A stretch of 64,000 bases of DNA from CAYPGJ01 sp050174775 (lineage in GTDB: Bacteria > Planctomycetota > Phycisphaerae > Phycisphaerales > UBA1924). The stretch covers positions 186,001 to 250,000 of the forward strand of contig JBFXJP010000002.1 in NCBI GenBank assembly GCA_050174775.1, given 5' to 3'. The notes under the pieces were generated by a model. It was not told where the DNA came from, did not search any database, and saw only the letters and a list, made by a program, of their open reading frames with translations. Shown piece by piece: positions 25,021-33,105 of this stretch; positions within the stretch are counted from its first letter, which is position 1; each line of letters begins with the position of its first letter. The translations under genes and the position numbers were made by a program.

Positions 25021-25680
25021 ATGGGAGCACTCCCCCGCAAATCCACCCCCTCCGAAGACGTCGACCTCGTCCACGACCCAGCACGCGCGGCCGCGCTCCT
25101 CCACCCACTCCGCCAGCGGATCCTCAAAGCCCTCTCCACCCCCGACAGCGCCTCCGGCGTCGCCCGAAAACTCAACCTCCCCCGCCAAAAGACCAACTAC
25201 CACCTCCGCGAACTCGAACGCGAAGGCTTCCTCGAACTCGTCGAAGAGCGACGCAAAGGCAACTGCGTCGAGCGCCTCGTCCGCGCGACTGCGCGCTCTT
25301 ACCTCATCGACCCGACGGCAGTGGGGGGGCTCCCCGACGAAGACCCCGACGCCACGCGCGACCGCTTCTCCGCCACATACCTCATCGCCGCGGCCGCGCG
25401 CGTCATCCGCGATATCGCCACCCTCCGGCATCGCGCATCCAAGGCCAACCAGCGCCTCGCCACGATGACCCTCGAAACCGAACTCTCCTTCTCCTCTCCC
25501 GCAGCACGCCACGCATTCGCAGAAGAACTCGCGCAGGAAGTCGCGCGACTCGTCGCCAAACACCACGACCCCAATCACCCCGACGCGCGCCTCCACCGCG
25601 CCGTGCTCGGCCTCTACCCCGCCATCACCAAAGACTCCGAAGACACACCCGACGCACCCGACACGGAGCCACAAGCATGA
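25021..25680 (+). CDS. ArsR-like winged-helix regulator with long C-terminal domain
   Basis: A 219-residue protein. The N-terminal ~90 residues form a winged helix-turn-helix: LLHPLRQRILKALSTPDSAS, recognition segment LPRQKTNYHLRELEREGFL and a wing EERRKGNCVERLVR. The C-terminal ~120 residues are a helical domain of the kind seen in HTH_20/YcaQ-like long ArsR relatives and may bind a ligand; no Cys metal site is evident. It is the first gene of a three-gene module, overlapping the SRPBCC gene by four bases (ATGA). Autoregulation through the TTGTC/GACAA sites upstream is likely but not shown. Confidence 0.8.
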   Translation: MGALPRKSTPSEDVDLVHDPARAAALLHPLRQRILKALSTPDSASGVARKLNLPRQKTNYHLRELEREGFLELVEERRKGNCVERLVRATARSYLIDPTAVGGLPDEDPDATRDRFSATYLIAAAARVIRDIATLRHRASKANQRLATMTLETELSFSSPAARHAFAEELAQEVARLVAKHHDPNHPDARLHRAVLGLYPAITKDSEDTPDAPDTEPQA

Positions 25681-26477
25681 ACCCGCCCATCCCCTCCACA
25701 GGCAAGCGCGTCGACAAATCCATCGACATCGCAGCCCCAGTCTCCGCCGTCTGGAACGCCCTCACCGACGCGAACGAACTCACACGCTGGTTCCCGCTCG
25801 AAGCCAAAGTCGAGCCCGGCGCACAGGGCCGCATATTCATGTCCTGGGGCGGAGGCTGCGAAGGCTGGGCCGGCATCTCGATCTGGGAGCACGAGAAGCG
25901 CCTCCAGATGAGCGAGCCGCGCGAACCCGTCCCCCTCACCACCGACTTCATCCTCGAACCACTCCCCGGCAACGCCACGCGACTCCGCATCGTCACCGCG
26001 GGCTTCACCGACAAGCCCGGCTGGGAAGCCGAATACAACTCCATCAACGAGGGCTGGCGCTTCGAAATGGCCGGCCTGCGCCACTATCTCGAACACCACC
26101 ACGCCAAGCAGCGCGACGTCATCTGGGTCCAGCGCGCCACCCAGACCCCTCGCGACAAGGCCTTCCCGGCCGTCCTCTCCGAACTCTCCTCAGGCGCCGG
26201 CTTCCCTGCGGAAGGCGAGTCCTTCTCCTTCCACGCGTCCGACGGCGAAACGCTCCAGGGCCGCGTCCTCATCCACAACCCCCCCATCCAGCTCGCCGCC
26301 GTCATCGAGAACCTCAACAACGCGCTCCTGCGCATCGAGATGTCCACCGTCTCCCCGAAATCACAAACCCTCCACGCATGGCTCTGGCTCTCCACCTACG
26401 GCCTCCCCAAAGCGACGCGCGAACGCATCCGCGCCTCCTGGGAAGCCATCGCCCACCGCGCCATGCCGGACGCCTGA
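25677..26477 (+). CDS. Two-part SRPBCC (AHSA1-like) protein, copy 1
   Basis: A 266-residue protein. Residues about 12-150 are an SRPBCC domain (SIDIAAPVSAVWNALTDANELTRWFPLEA, then ISIWE and YNSINEGWRFEM). Residues about 155-265 form a second unit that contains PPIQLAAVIENLNNALLRIEM. The next gene is a close paralogue with the same layout, so this is a tandem duplication. It is coupled to the ArsR gene by a four-base overlap. Ligand and function are unknown; by family it is a hydrophobic-ligand binder. Length is nearly twice that of a single-domain AHSA1 protein. Confidence 0.8.
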   Translation: MNPPIPSTGKRVDKSIDIAAPVSAVWNALTDANELTRWFPLEAKVEPGAQGRIFMSWGGGCEGWAGISIWEHEKRLQMSEPREPVPLTTDFILEPLPGNATRLRIVTAGFTDKPGWEAEYNSINEGWRFEMAGLRHYLEHHHAKQRDVIWVQRATQTPRDKAFPAVLSELSSGAGFPAEGESFSFHASDGETLQGRVLIHNPPIQLAAVIENLNNALLRIEMSTVSPKSQTLHAWLWLSTYGLPKATRERIRASWEAIAHRAMPDA

Positions 26478-26500
26478 GACGCAACCACGGAGATCAACCC

Positions 26501-27316
26501 ATGACCACCACACCCGCAACCCGCGCCTTCGAGATGTCGCTCGACATCGACGCCCCCGCGGACGCCGTCTGGCAAGCCCTCACCGACGCGCAGCACCTCG
26601 AATCCTGGTTCCCCCTCTTCTCCGACGTTCAGCCCGGCGCCGGCGGCTCCATCCTCCTCTCCTGGGGCTCGCCCTGGGACGGTCGCTGCGACATCGAAAT
26701 CTGGGAGCCCAGCCGTCACCTCCGGACACGCTGGCCCTGGGGCGGCGCGCCGGGCGAGCCAAGCCCCCTCACCGTCGACTACTACATCGAGTCACGAGGC
26801 GCCGGCACGCGTCTCCGTCTCGTCCACTCCGGCTTCCTCCAAGGCGCCGACTGGGACATGGAATACAACGGCGTCTCCTCCGGCTGGGCGTTCGAACTCC
26901 GGTCCCTCAAGCACTACGTCGAGCACCACCGAGGCTCACCACGCGCCGTCGCATGGGCACGCGTCCGCACCGACACCCCGCGCGACAAGGCCTGGTCCCG
27001 CCTCTTCTCCAAGGACGCGCTCAACGTCTCACCCGCCCTCGACAACCTCAAGCCCGGAGACCCCGTCAACATCTCCACCAACAACGACGTCGATCTCAAG
27101 GGCAAGGCACTCATCGCCCAACCACCCATCCAATTCGCCGCGGCCCTCCCCGCGCTCAACAACGCGCTCTTCCGCGTCGAAGCCGCTGTCCTACCCCCAG
27201 CCCCCGGAACGCTCGAAGTCTGGGCCTGGGTCTCCCTCTGGGGAGATGCGCGCGCCCAGGCCCGCGACCTCGAAGCGTCTCTCAACCAAACACTCAGCCG
27301 CGCACTGGCCTCCTGA
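26501..27316 (+). CDS. Two-part SRPBCC (AHSA1-like) protein, copy 2
   Basis: A 271-residue paralogue of the preceding gene. Shared blocks in the same order are DIDAPADAVWQALTDAQHLESWFPL, DIEIWEPSRHL, MEYNGVSSGWAFEL, the HYVEHH segment, TPRDKA and PPIQFAAALPALNNALFRVE. The two therefore arose by duplication and have diverged, with Trp-rich strands kept. The ATG at 26501 follows a weak GGAG site, 23 bases after the upstream stop; the longer open frame is a shadow. It ends seven bases before the convergent haloperoxidase-like gene with no clear terminator between them. Confidence 0.8.
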   Translation: MTTTPATRAFEMSLDIDAPADAVWQALTDAQHLESWFPLFSDVQPGAGGSILLSWGSPWDGRCDIEIWEPSRHLRTRWPWGGAPGEPSPLTVDYYIESRGAGTRLRLVHSGFLQGADWDMEYNGVSSGWAFELRSLKHYVEHHRGSPRAVAWARVRTDTPRDKAWSRLFSKDALNVSPALDNLKPGDPVNISTNNDVDLKGKALIAQPPIQFAAALPALNNALFRVEAAVLPPAPGTLEVWAWVSLWGDARAQARDLEASLNQTLSRALAS

Positions 27317-27322
27317 ACCCTC

Positions 27323-28630
27323 TCAACGACGACGACGCGCCAGCAACCCGACCGACAGCGCCATCACGACTACACCGCTCGGCGCCGGCACCGGCCTGAG
27401 ATAATTCCCGAACACCCAGTCCCCGATCAGCTCCCCGCACGCCAGACCCTCCTCGTTGTCGAACGACCAGTGGATCCCGCCGTAGATGCGGCTCAACCCC
27501 GCCTCGTTCGCAGCGTCCCAGATGTCCGTGAACGCGCGATCCGGCACGCCCGCCGTCTCGCTCGAATCCACGAACGACAGGCTCGACGTCCCGAAGAAGT
27601 TCTCGATCACGGCCGCACCCGCGGCGCTGAACGTGCTGTGCCCCGACGTGTACGACGGGTGGTTCGGCGTCGGGATCAGCGGCGCCCACGCGCTATCGCC
27701 CGCCGTGCCCGCGTTCCCGTCAGCATCCCCCGCACGGATCGCCGTGATCGGACGCCAGAACGAATACGTGTACTTGATGTCCCACGCGGCCACGCCCGCG
27801 TCCGCCTCGGCCAAACCCAGCAACGCGAACAGCCGAGCACTGTCCGACACCGACAGGTTCTGCTGCTCCGCCAGCGTCGATGCGATCCGCAGCATGTGCC
27901 CCGGAGGCGTAGCCGTTCCCGGCCCGTCGATCCAGAACCGCGCGATGTTCGTCTGATCCTGCGTCCGCGTCGCGCTGTTCAGCGCGCCGATCTCCTTCAC
28001 CTGGTTGTACGCAGCGGTGTACGCAGCGCTCGTCACCGACGGCGGCGCCGCGCCGCGGAACTGGCTCCCCGACGTCATCGCAAACGGCGTCACGTCCTTC
28101 CAGTGCGGCAGCGCGCCCGACGCGTTCGCCGGCGGCGCCGGCCTCCACTGCCCGATCCCGTTCCCGCCCGTGTACGCCGGGGGCGTCGCGCCGCTCCCGT
28201 CATTCCCGCGCAGCGCAAGCATCGCATCCGCCGAGGACTGGCCCAGCGCGAGCCCCGCCGTCACCCCCGAGCCGCCGCCCAGCCCCGATAGCGTTGTGCT
28301 CAACGACGCGTCGAACGTGGCCTGCTGCGTCGGGAACAGCGCGCTCAGCATCCGGTGCATCGCGCCCGCCGCGGCCGCCTCGCGCACGGTCCCCGCAGCC
28401 ACCGAGCCCGACGTGAACGCGTAATGCTCGTGCGTCCCGTCGATCGCGTTCACCGCGTCGAACGCCGCGACATGCGCCATGGCCATCGCCCGCGCCGCCT
28501 TCGGTGGCGCTGTGCCGTCCGCTCGGATCGCGTTCAGCAGCACCCCGTTCCAGTCCGTAATCACGTTCGCGCACACCGCGCCCCCGCACGCCATCGCGCA
28601 CGCCGCCACAACGACTCCACGCCGCTCCAT
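27323..28630 (-). CDS. Vanadium haloperoxidase-like PAP2 protein with PEP-CTERM tail
   Basis: A 435-residue exported protein with an N-terminal signal (VVVAACAMACGGAVCA). The acid-phosphatase/vanadium-haloperoxidase core has the KYTYSFWRPITAIR segment (Lys and Arg contact vanadate or phosphate), PSYTSGHSTFSAAGA with the Ser-Gly-His triplet, and the RIYGGIHWSFDNEEG segment with Arg and the axial His. The last ~25 residues (PVPAPSG, then a hydrophobic stretch, then LLARRRR) are a PEP-CTERM-type sorting signal, the substrate of an exosortase. The enzyme could oxidise halides or hydrolyse phosphate esters. The convergent neighbour ends seven bases away. Confidence 0.8.
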   Translation of the reverse strand: MERRGVVVAACAMACGGAVCANVITDWNGVLLNAIRADGTAPPKAARAMAMAHVAAFDAVNAIDGTHEHYAFTSGSVAAGTVREAAAAGAMHRMLSALFPTQQATFDASLSTTLSGLGGGSGVTAGLALGQSSADAMLALRGNDGSGATPPAYTGGNGIGQWRPAPPANASGALPHWKDVTPFAMTSGSQFRGAAPPSVTSAAYTAAYNQVKEIGALNSATRTQDQTNIARFWIDGPGTATPPGHMLRIASTLAEQQNLSVSDSARLFALLGLAEADAGVAAWDIKYTYSFWRPITAIRAGDADGNAGTAGDSAWAPLIPTPNHPSYTSGHSTFSAAGAAVIENFFGTSSLSFVDSSETAGVPDRAFTDIWDAANEAGLSRIYGGIHWSFDNEEGLACGELIGDWVFGNYLRPVPAPSGVVVMALSVGLLARRRR

Positions 28631-28755
28631 ACTCGTCTCCTTTCACCCTGTGCCGGCTCCCGCCGACTGTGCGACCACAACGTACCGTTCACGACCGCAC
28701 TGGGCAACGAAAAACGAGCCGTATTTTGGCGCGCCATCCCCCTCCTCGAAACCGA

Positions 28756-30798
28756 CTACCGAGTCGGCGTTCCCAACGCCTCCATCAGCCCCGGAACCTC
28801 CGCGGCCCCCTCAGGCGCCGTGATCGACGACCCCTCGAACGCGTTCCCGATCTCCTCCGCGCGCCCCCCGAGATGCTCAGCCAGGAACCGCTCCGTCACC
28901 GCAAAGAACGCAAGGCTGTTCGGCGGTCGCGCAAACCCGTGACCCTCATCCGGGAAGAGGATGTACGTCACCGGGATGCCACGCCTCCGCATCGCCTCCA
29001 CGATCTGATCCGACTCGGCCTGCTTCACCCGCGGATCATTCGCCCCCTGCCCGATCAGCAGCGGACGCACGATCTTGTCCGCGAACGTCAGCGGAGAGCG
29101 CGACTCCAAAAACGCCCGTCCCTCCTCCGTCGTGTGATCGCCCACACGATCCTGGAACACGCGCACCAGCGGCGCCCAGTACGGCGGCACCGTGCTCAGC
29201 AGCGTCACCAGATTCGACGGCCCCACGATGTCCACACCGCACGCGAACACCTCAGGCGTGAACGTCAATCCCACCAGCGTCGCATACCCCCCGTACGAAC
29301 CACCCATGATCGCCACACGATCCTTGTCCGCGATCCCCTCGTGCACCGCCCAATCCACCGCGTCCAGCAGATCATCGTGCATCTTCGCGGCCCACTCCCG
29401 ATTCCCCGCGTTCAGGAACTTCTTCCCGAACCCCGTCGAGCTCCGGAAGTTCACCGACAACACCGAATACCCGCGATTCGCCAGCAGCTGGTGCAGCGAG
29501 TTGTACCCCCAGTAGTCCCGCCCCCAGGGCCCCCCGTGCACCAGCAGCACCATCGGCCCCGCCCCCTCCGCGCCCAGCGGACGCGTCAGGTACGACACGA
29601 GCGTCATCCCGTCACGCGAGCGGATCTGCACCGGCCGCATCGGCGCCAGCGGCTGCCCCGCGAGCGACTCGCGCTCCACGAACAGCTCCTTCGTCGTCTT
29701 CGTCGCGCGGTCGTACAGCACGAACCGGCGCGACCCAACGTCGCGCGTGTACGCCACCACCCACGTCCCGTTGTCCAGCGTCTGGCTGATCACCCGGAAG
29801 TCCCCGTCCCCGGACTTCCCGAGCACGTACAGGTCCTTCTGCACCGACTCGTCCACCGCGCGCCACTCCACCCGCTCGTACGTGAACGCGCACGCCAGCG
29901 GCCGATGCGTCTTCGGATCGAGCAGCACGCTCGTCACGTCCGCGCGACCGTCCTCGCCGAGCGCCCTCACCGACATGTCCTTGAGCCGCACCTCCACCAG
30001 CGCGCTCGTGTCACGCCCGCGCGAGTCCGTCATGTACAGAAACTCACCTGTCGAATCGATCTCCAGCGGCTCCGTCGACAGCGTGTCCTCGCGCGCCACG
30101 CTCAACGCCTCGTCCCACCCGCCCTTCCCGTCCGGACGGAGCAGCGACATCCCCCCGTCATCCGAGTTCGACCGCCACGCAAACCGCGCCTCACCCTTGT
30201 CGTCCACCACGAACCCCTGCACGATCCCGCGACCCACCACCCCGGGGTTCCGCATCACCAGCGTCCGCTCCCCCGTGTCGATCCGCACCCGGTACAGGTC
30301 GAACGACTTCGGGTCCCGATCGTTGATCCCGACGATCACCTCCATCGGCATCTTCGGGCTCACACGCTCCACCTCGGCCCGCGCGCCCTCATACGGCGTC
30401 AGGTCCCGCGTCTCACCCTTCTCCACGTCCACCGCATACACCCGCCAGTTCTCATCCCCCCCCGCATCCTGCGAATACAGCAGGTGCGACCCCGAATACG
30501 CCCACGAGAACGACCGAATCCCCCGCTTCGTGTCGCGCGTCACCGCCCGCGCGCTCCCCAGCTCTCCCACCGGCGCCACCCACACGTTCAGCACCCCGTC
30601 CACCGGCGCCAGCCACGCCAGACGCTTCCCGTCCGGGCTGATCGCCGGAGACGCACGATCCGGGTTCCCGAACAGCAGCCGCCTCGGGATCAGCGCCGTC
30701 TCCTCACCCCGCGCCGCGCCGCTCAACGCCCCCATCACCCCGCACACCACCGCCACACACCAAACGCCCACACTCCGCCGACGATTCGCGGTCAACAT
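28756..30798 (-). CDS. S9 family prolyl oligopeptidase-type serine peptidase, exported
   Basis: A 680-residue protein with a signal peptide (SVGVWCVAVVCGVMGALSGAARG). The first ~400 residues form a beta-propeller (repeats such as PAISPDGKRLAWLAPVDG). The C-terminal alpha/beta hydrolase has GGSYGGYA with the nucleophile Ser, an Asp in GQGANDPRVK and a His in PDEGHGF. The HGGPWGRDYWGYNS oxyanion segment precedes it. It would cleave short peptides after Pro or Ala in the periplasm or outside the cell. The ATG at 30798 is preceded by an in-frame GTG; either start gives a signal peptide. Confidence 0.92.
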   Translation of the reverse strand: MLTANRRRSVGVWCVAVVCGVMGALSGAARGEETALIPRRLLFGNPDRASPAISPDGKRLAWLAPVDGVLNVWVAPVGELGSARAVTRDTKRGIRSFSWAYSGSHLLYSQDAGGDENWRVYAVDVEKGETRDLTPYEGARAEVERVSPKMPMEVIVGINDRDPKSFDLYRVRIDTGERTLVMRNPGVVGRGIVQGFVVDDKGEARFAWRSNSDDGGMSLLRPDGKGGWDEALSVAREDTLSTEPLEIDSTGEFLYMTDSRGRDTSALVEVRLKDMSVRALGEDGRADVTSVLLDPKTHRPLACAFTYERVEWRAVDESVQKDLYVLGKSGDGDFRVISQTLDNGTWVVAYTRDVGSRRFVLYDRATKTTKELFVERESLAGQPLAPMRPVQIRSRDGMTLVSYLTRPLGAEGAGPMVLLVHGGPWGRDYWGYNSLHQLLANRGYSVLSVNFRSSTGFGKKFLNAGNREWAAKMHDDLLDAVDWAVHEGIADKDRVAIMGGSYGGYATLVGLTFTPEVFACGVDIVGPSNLVTLLSTVPPYWAPLVRVFQDRVGDHTTEEGRAFLESRSPLTFADKIVRPLLIGQGANDPRVKQAESDQIVEAMRRRGIPVTYILFPDEGHGFARPPNSLAFFAVTERFLAEHLGGRAEEIGNAFEGSSITAPEGAAEVPGLMEALGTPTR

Positions 30799-30962
30799 CA
30801 CAACAAACCCTCCAGCCCTTCTCGAGGTGCGCGCCCGAAACCCGCCACGAGCCCGCGCGCGCCGCCCGAGTCTACCGACCCACGCCCCACGCCCAGACCG
30901 CTCCCCCCCGGCAAAAGCGCACCTTCTCTACCGATGCCCCCGGCCCCCGGTTTCGCCGCCGA

Positions 30963-31430
30963 TCACACCACGATCTCAACCACCTCAAACCGCTTCACGC
31001 CGCGCGGCGCATTCACACGCACCACCTCACCAACCCGCGCCTTCATCAACGCCTCACCCATCGGGCTCGTCACCGTCACCTCCACCCACTCCGCCATCAT
31101 GTCGCCCGTCGACTCGCCCACCAGCTTAAACAGATCCTCATCCCCGGACTCCACGTCCCGCAGCTTCACCACCGCGCCCAAAAACACCACGTCCTGCGGC
31201 GTCGCCCCCTCCTCGATCACCTTCGCCTTCGACAACCGGTCCTCGATCCGCCGGATCTCCGCCTCCTCCAGCGCCTGCTCCTCACGCGCAGCGTGATAGT
31301 CCCCGTTCTCCTTCAGGTCACCCAGCGCCCGCGCATCCGCGATCCGCTGCGAAATCACTGGACGGCGCTCGATCAGCTCCTCCAGCCGAGCCTTGATCTG
31401 CTTGTGTTCCGTCGGCGTCAGGAATTCCAT
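30963..31430 (-). CDS. greA: Transcription elongation factor GreA
   Basis: A 155-residue transcript-cleavage factor that rescues backtracked RNA polymerase. The N-terminal coiled coil carries the acidic tip pair in GDLKENGDYHAAREEQ, and the C-terminal FKBP-like domain has the SPMGEALMKARVGEVV block. The ATG at 31430 gives the normal length. The longer frame runs into the terminator at 31462-31489 and so is not translated as such. It lies downstream of the Trp-rich membrane protein gene, separated by that terminator, so it probably has its own promoter. Confidence 0.95.
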   Translation of the reverse strand: MEFLTPTEHKQIKARLEELIERRPVISQRIADARALGDLKENGDYHAAREEQALEEAEIRRIEDRLSKAKVIEEGATPQDVVFLGAVVKLRDVESGDEDLFKLVGESTGDMMAEWVEVTVTSPMGEALMKARVGEVVRVNAPRGVKRFEVVEIVV

Positions 31431-31461
31431 CTCGGCGTCCTCAATCCCACTGTGCTGCCAG

Positions 31462-31489
31462 AAAAAAAACCCGCAGCCCTTCGCTGCGG
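31462..31489 (-). terminator. Rho-independent terminator upstream of greA
   Basis: On the minus strand, CCGCAGC and GCTGCGG (31483-31489 and 31471-31477 on the plus strand) form a perfect 7-bp stem with a 5-base loop, followed by eight T (A-run at 31462-31469 on the plus strand). It ends the murC-murB-ddl-ftsQ transcript, 29 bases beyond the stop of its last gene. Confidence 0.88.
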
Positions 31490-31517
31490 CCATCCACTCA
31501 TGCGTGTGCCCGCCATC

Positions 31518-32195
31518 CTAGGACATCCGCCCCACCCGCGTCCGCCCCCACACCCCCGCCCACAACACCCCCGCAACCACCCACCCCGCGCTCGCGCCCC
31601 ACCAGCTCGTCCAATCTCCCACACCCCACTCCGAAATCAACACCGGCCCCGCCCCCGCAGAACACACCGCAACCACGTCCCGCGCCCCCACTCCCAACCG
31701 CGCCGCCACCAACGCAATCCCCGGCCCCGCCCCGCCCATCCCCACACACACCAGCGCCCACCACGCCCGCCTCCACGCGCCCACCTCGCGCGTCCCCAGC
31801 GCCGTCGCGCCCGCGGCCGCCCACGTCCATCCCCCAAGACACACCACCACCAACCACGTCGTCCCCCAACCCCAATGCACCAACGCCTCCAGCGGCGCCA
31901 CAGCAGCAGCCGACGGCAGACTCACCGCCCACGCATCCGCCGCAGCGCGCCACCCGCTCCCCTTCCCGCCGCGCTGACTCAACCGCACCAGCGGCCACAA
32001 CAGCACCGTCCCGATCCCCACCGTCCCCACAAACACGCGCGCAGGACCGCGCAGCGCCTCAACCCCCAACCCCACCGGCGATCCCATCCGCAACACCGTC
32101 CACCCGGCGGCCAGCAGCAGGAACAACGCCCATCCCACCGCCAACGCCGACGACCCACCCTCGCGCCGATTAACCACCACCCCCGGCGCTCCCAT
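31518..32195 (-). CDS. Trp-rich membrane protein of unknown function
   Basis: A 225-residue protein with about five to six hydrophobic helices, rich in Gly, Ala, Val and Trp (for example WGWGTTWLVVVCLGGWTWAA). It has no recognisable family. The start ATG (32195) lies inside the end of ftsQ, a 26-base overlap, which shows that it belongs to the murC-murB-ddl-ftsQ transcript. A terminator follows its stop at once. By context it could serve the cell envelope or division, replacing ftsA or ftsZ in the usual order, but nothing in the sequence itself supports a specific job. Composition is G-biased on its coding strand, like its neighbours. Confidence 0.5.
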   Translation of the reverse strand: MGAPGVVVNRREGGSSALAVGWALFLLLAAGWTVLRMGSPVGLGVEALRGPARVFVGTVGIGTVLLWPLVRLSQRGGKGSGWRAAADAWAVSLPSAAAVAPLEALVHWGWGTTWLVVVCLGGWTWAAAGATALGTREVGAWRRAWWALVCVGMGGAGPGIALVAARLGVGARDVVAVCSAGAGPVLISEWGVGDWTSWWGASAGWVVAGVLWAGVWGRTRVGRMS

Positions 32196-33105
32196 CCGCC
32201 ATGCGCGCGCTCTGATCAATAAACACGTGCGGCCCCTGGATCTCCAGATACCGCTCGTTCGAGTCGATCCGACCCGTCGGCCCGCTCGCAAGCCGCGCAA
32301 GACGCATCAACTTCTGCTCCGTGGTCTGCTCGCCAGGCGCCAGCTTCCCCGGAGGCGCACCCCACACGATCCGCGCCCCCGCATCCGAAATGATCGCCAG
32401 CCTCCCGCGCGTCCGAAACTCCGACGCATCGATCCCCGCGATCTGACTCCACGCGGCGCCCGCCCCGAACGCGCGACGCAACACCCCCATCAACTCCAGC
32501 GACGCACGCACGCTCGCGCCGGGCCACGCCTCCCCGTACGCCACCGCCCCCGCGCTCGTCCGCGTCGGCCCGACATCCACACCCTCGATCACCAGCACGC
32601 TCCGACCCGCATCCCCGGCCTCATACACCAGCGGAAGCAGCTCCCCCTTCGACGACACCAGGTAGTCCTTCCCCTCCCACCGAACCACCGCGCCGGGCGT
32701 GCGCCACACCGCCCCGATCTCCACAACGCCCCCCGTCTTCCGACGCACCCGATCCACCCGCTCAAACCAACCCGTCTCCAGCAACGCCTTCCGCGCCCTC
32801 ACCAGCGAACCGCGATCAAACGGGTTCGCCGTCAGCTTCGACATCACCGCAGCCGTGATCTCCCGACGCGCCGACTCCGGCAGCCACGTCCGCGAGGCGT
32901 CACCCGCAAGCGCCGGCCACGCGATCTCCAGCCGCAGCGGCGCCGACCGCGCCTCAGCGACCCGATCCTTCAACGCGCCCACCCCGAACGCCACGCCACC
33001 GATCATCCCGCCGATCAGCAGCACGATCACCACGCTCACCACGATCTGCCGCGCGCGACCGTTCCCCCCAGGCGCCGCGCGACCCTTCCGCTTCTTCGCG
33101 CTCAT
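32170..33105 (-). CDS. ftsQ: FtsQ/DivIB-like cell division protein
   Basis: A 311-residue protein with a basic cytoplasmic N-terminus (SAKKRKGRAAPGG), one transmembrane helix at about 20-42 (IVVSVVIVLLIGGMIGGVAF), a region that corresponds to POTRA (about 60-130), and a beta-rich domain (about 135-270) with the family-like WRTPGAVVRWEGKDYLVSSKGELLPL pattern. This is the FtsQ layout, and the gene order after ddl matches the classical division/wall cluster. Similarity in the POTRA part is weak, so this is a structural and context call. It overlaps the ddl stop by four bases (ATGA). Confidence 0.65.
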   Translation of the reverse strand: MSAKKRKGRAAPGGNGRARQIVVSVVIVLLIGGMIGGVAFGVGALKDRVAEARSAPLRLEIAWPALAGDASRTWLPESARREITAAVMSKLTANPFDRGSLVRARKALLETGWFERVDRVRRKTGGVVEIGAVWRTPGAVVRWEGKDYLVSSKGELLPLVYEAGDAGRSVLVIEGVDVGPTRTSAGAVAYGEAWPGASVRASLELMGVLRRAFGAGAAWSQIAGIDASEFRTRGRLAIISDAGARIVWGAPPGKLAPGEQTTEQKLMRLARLASGPTGRIDSNERYLEIQGPHVFIDQSARMADGSAGGGG

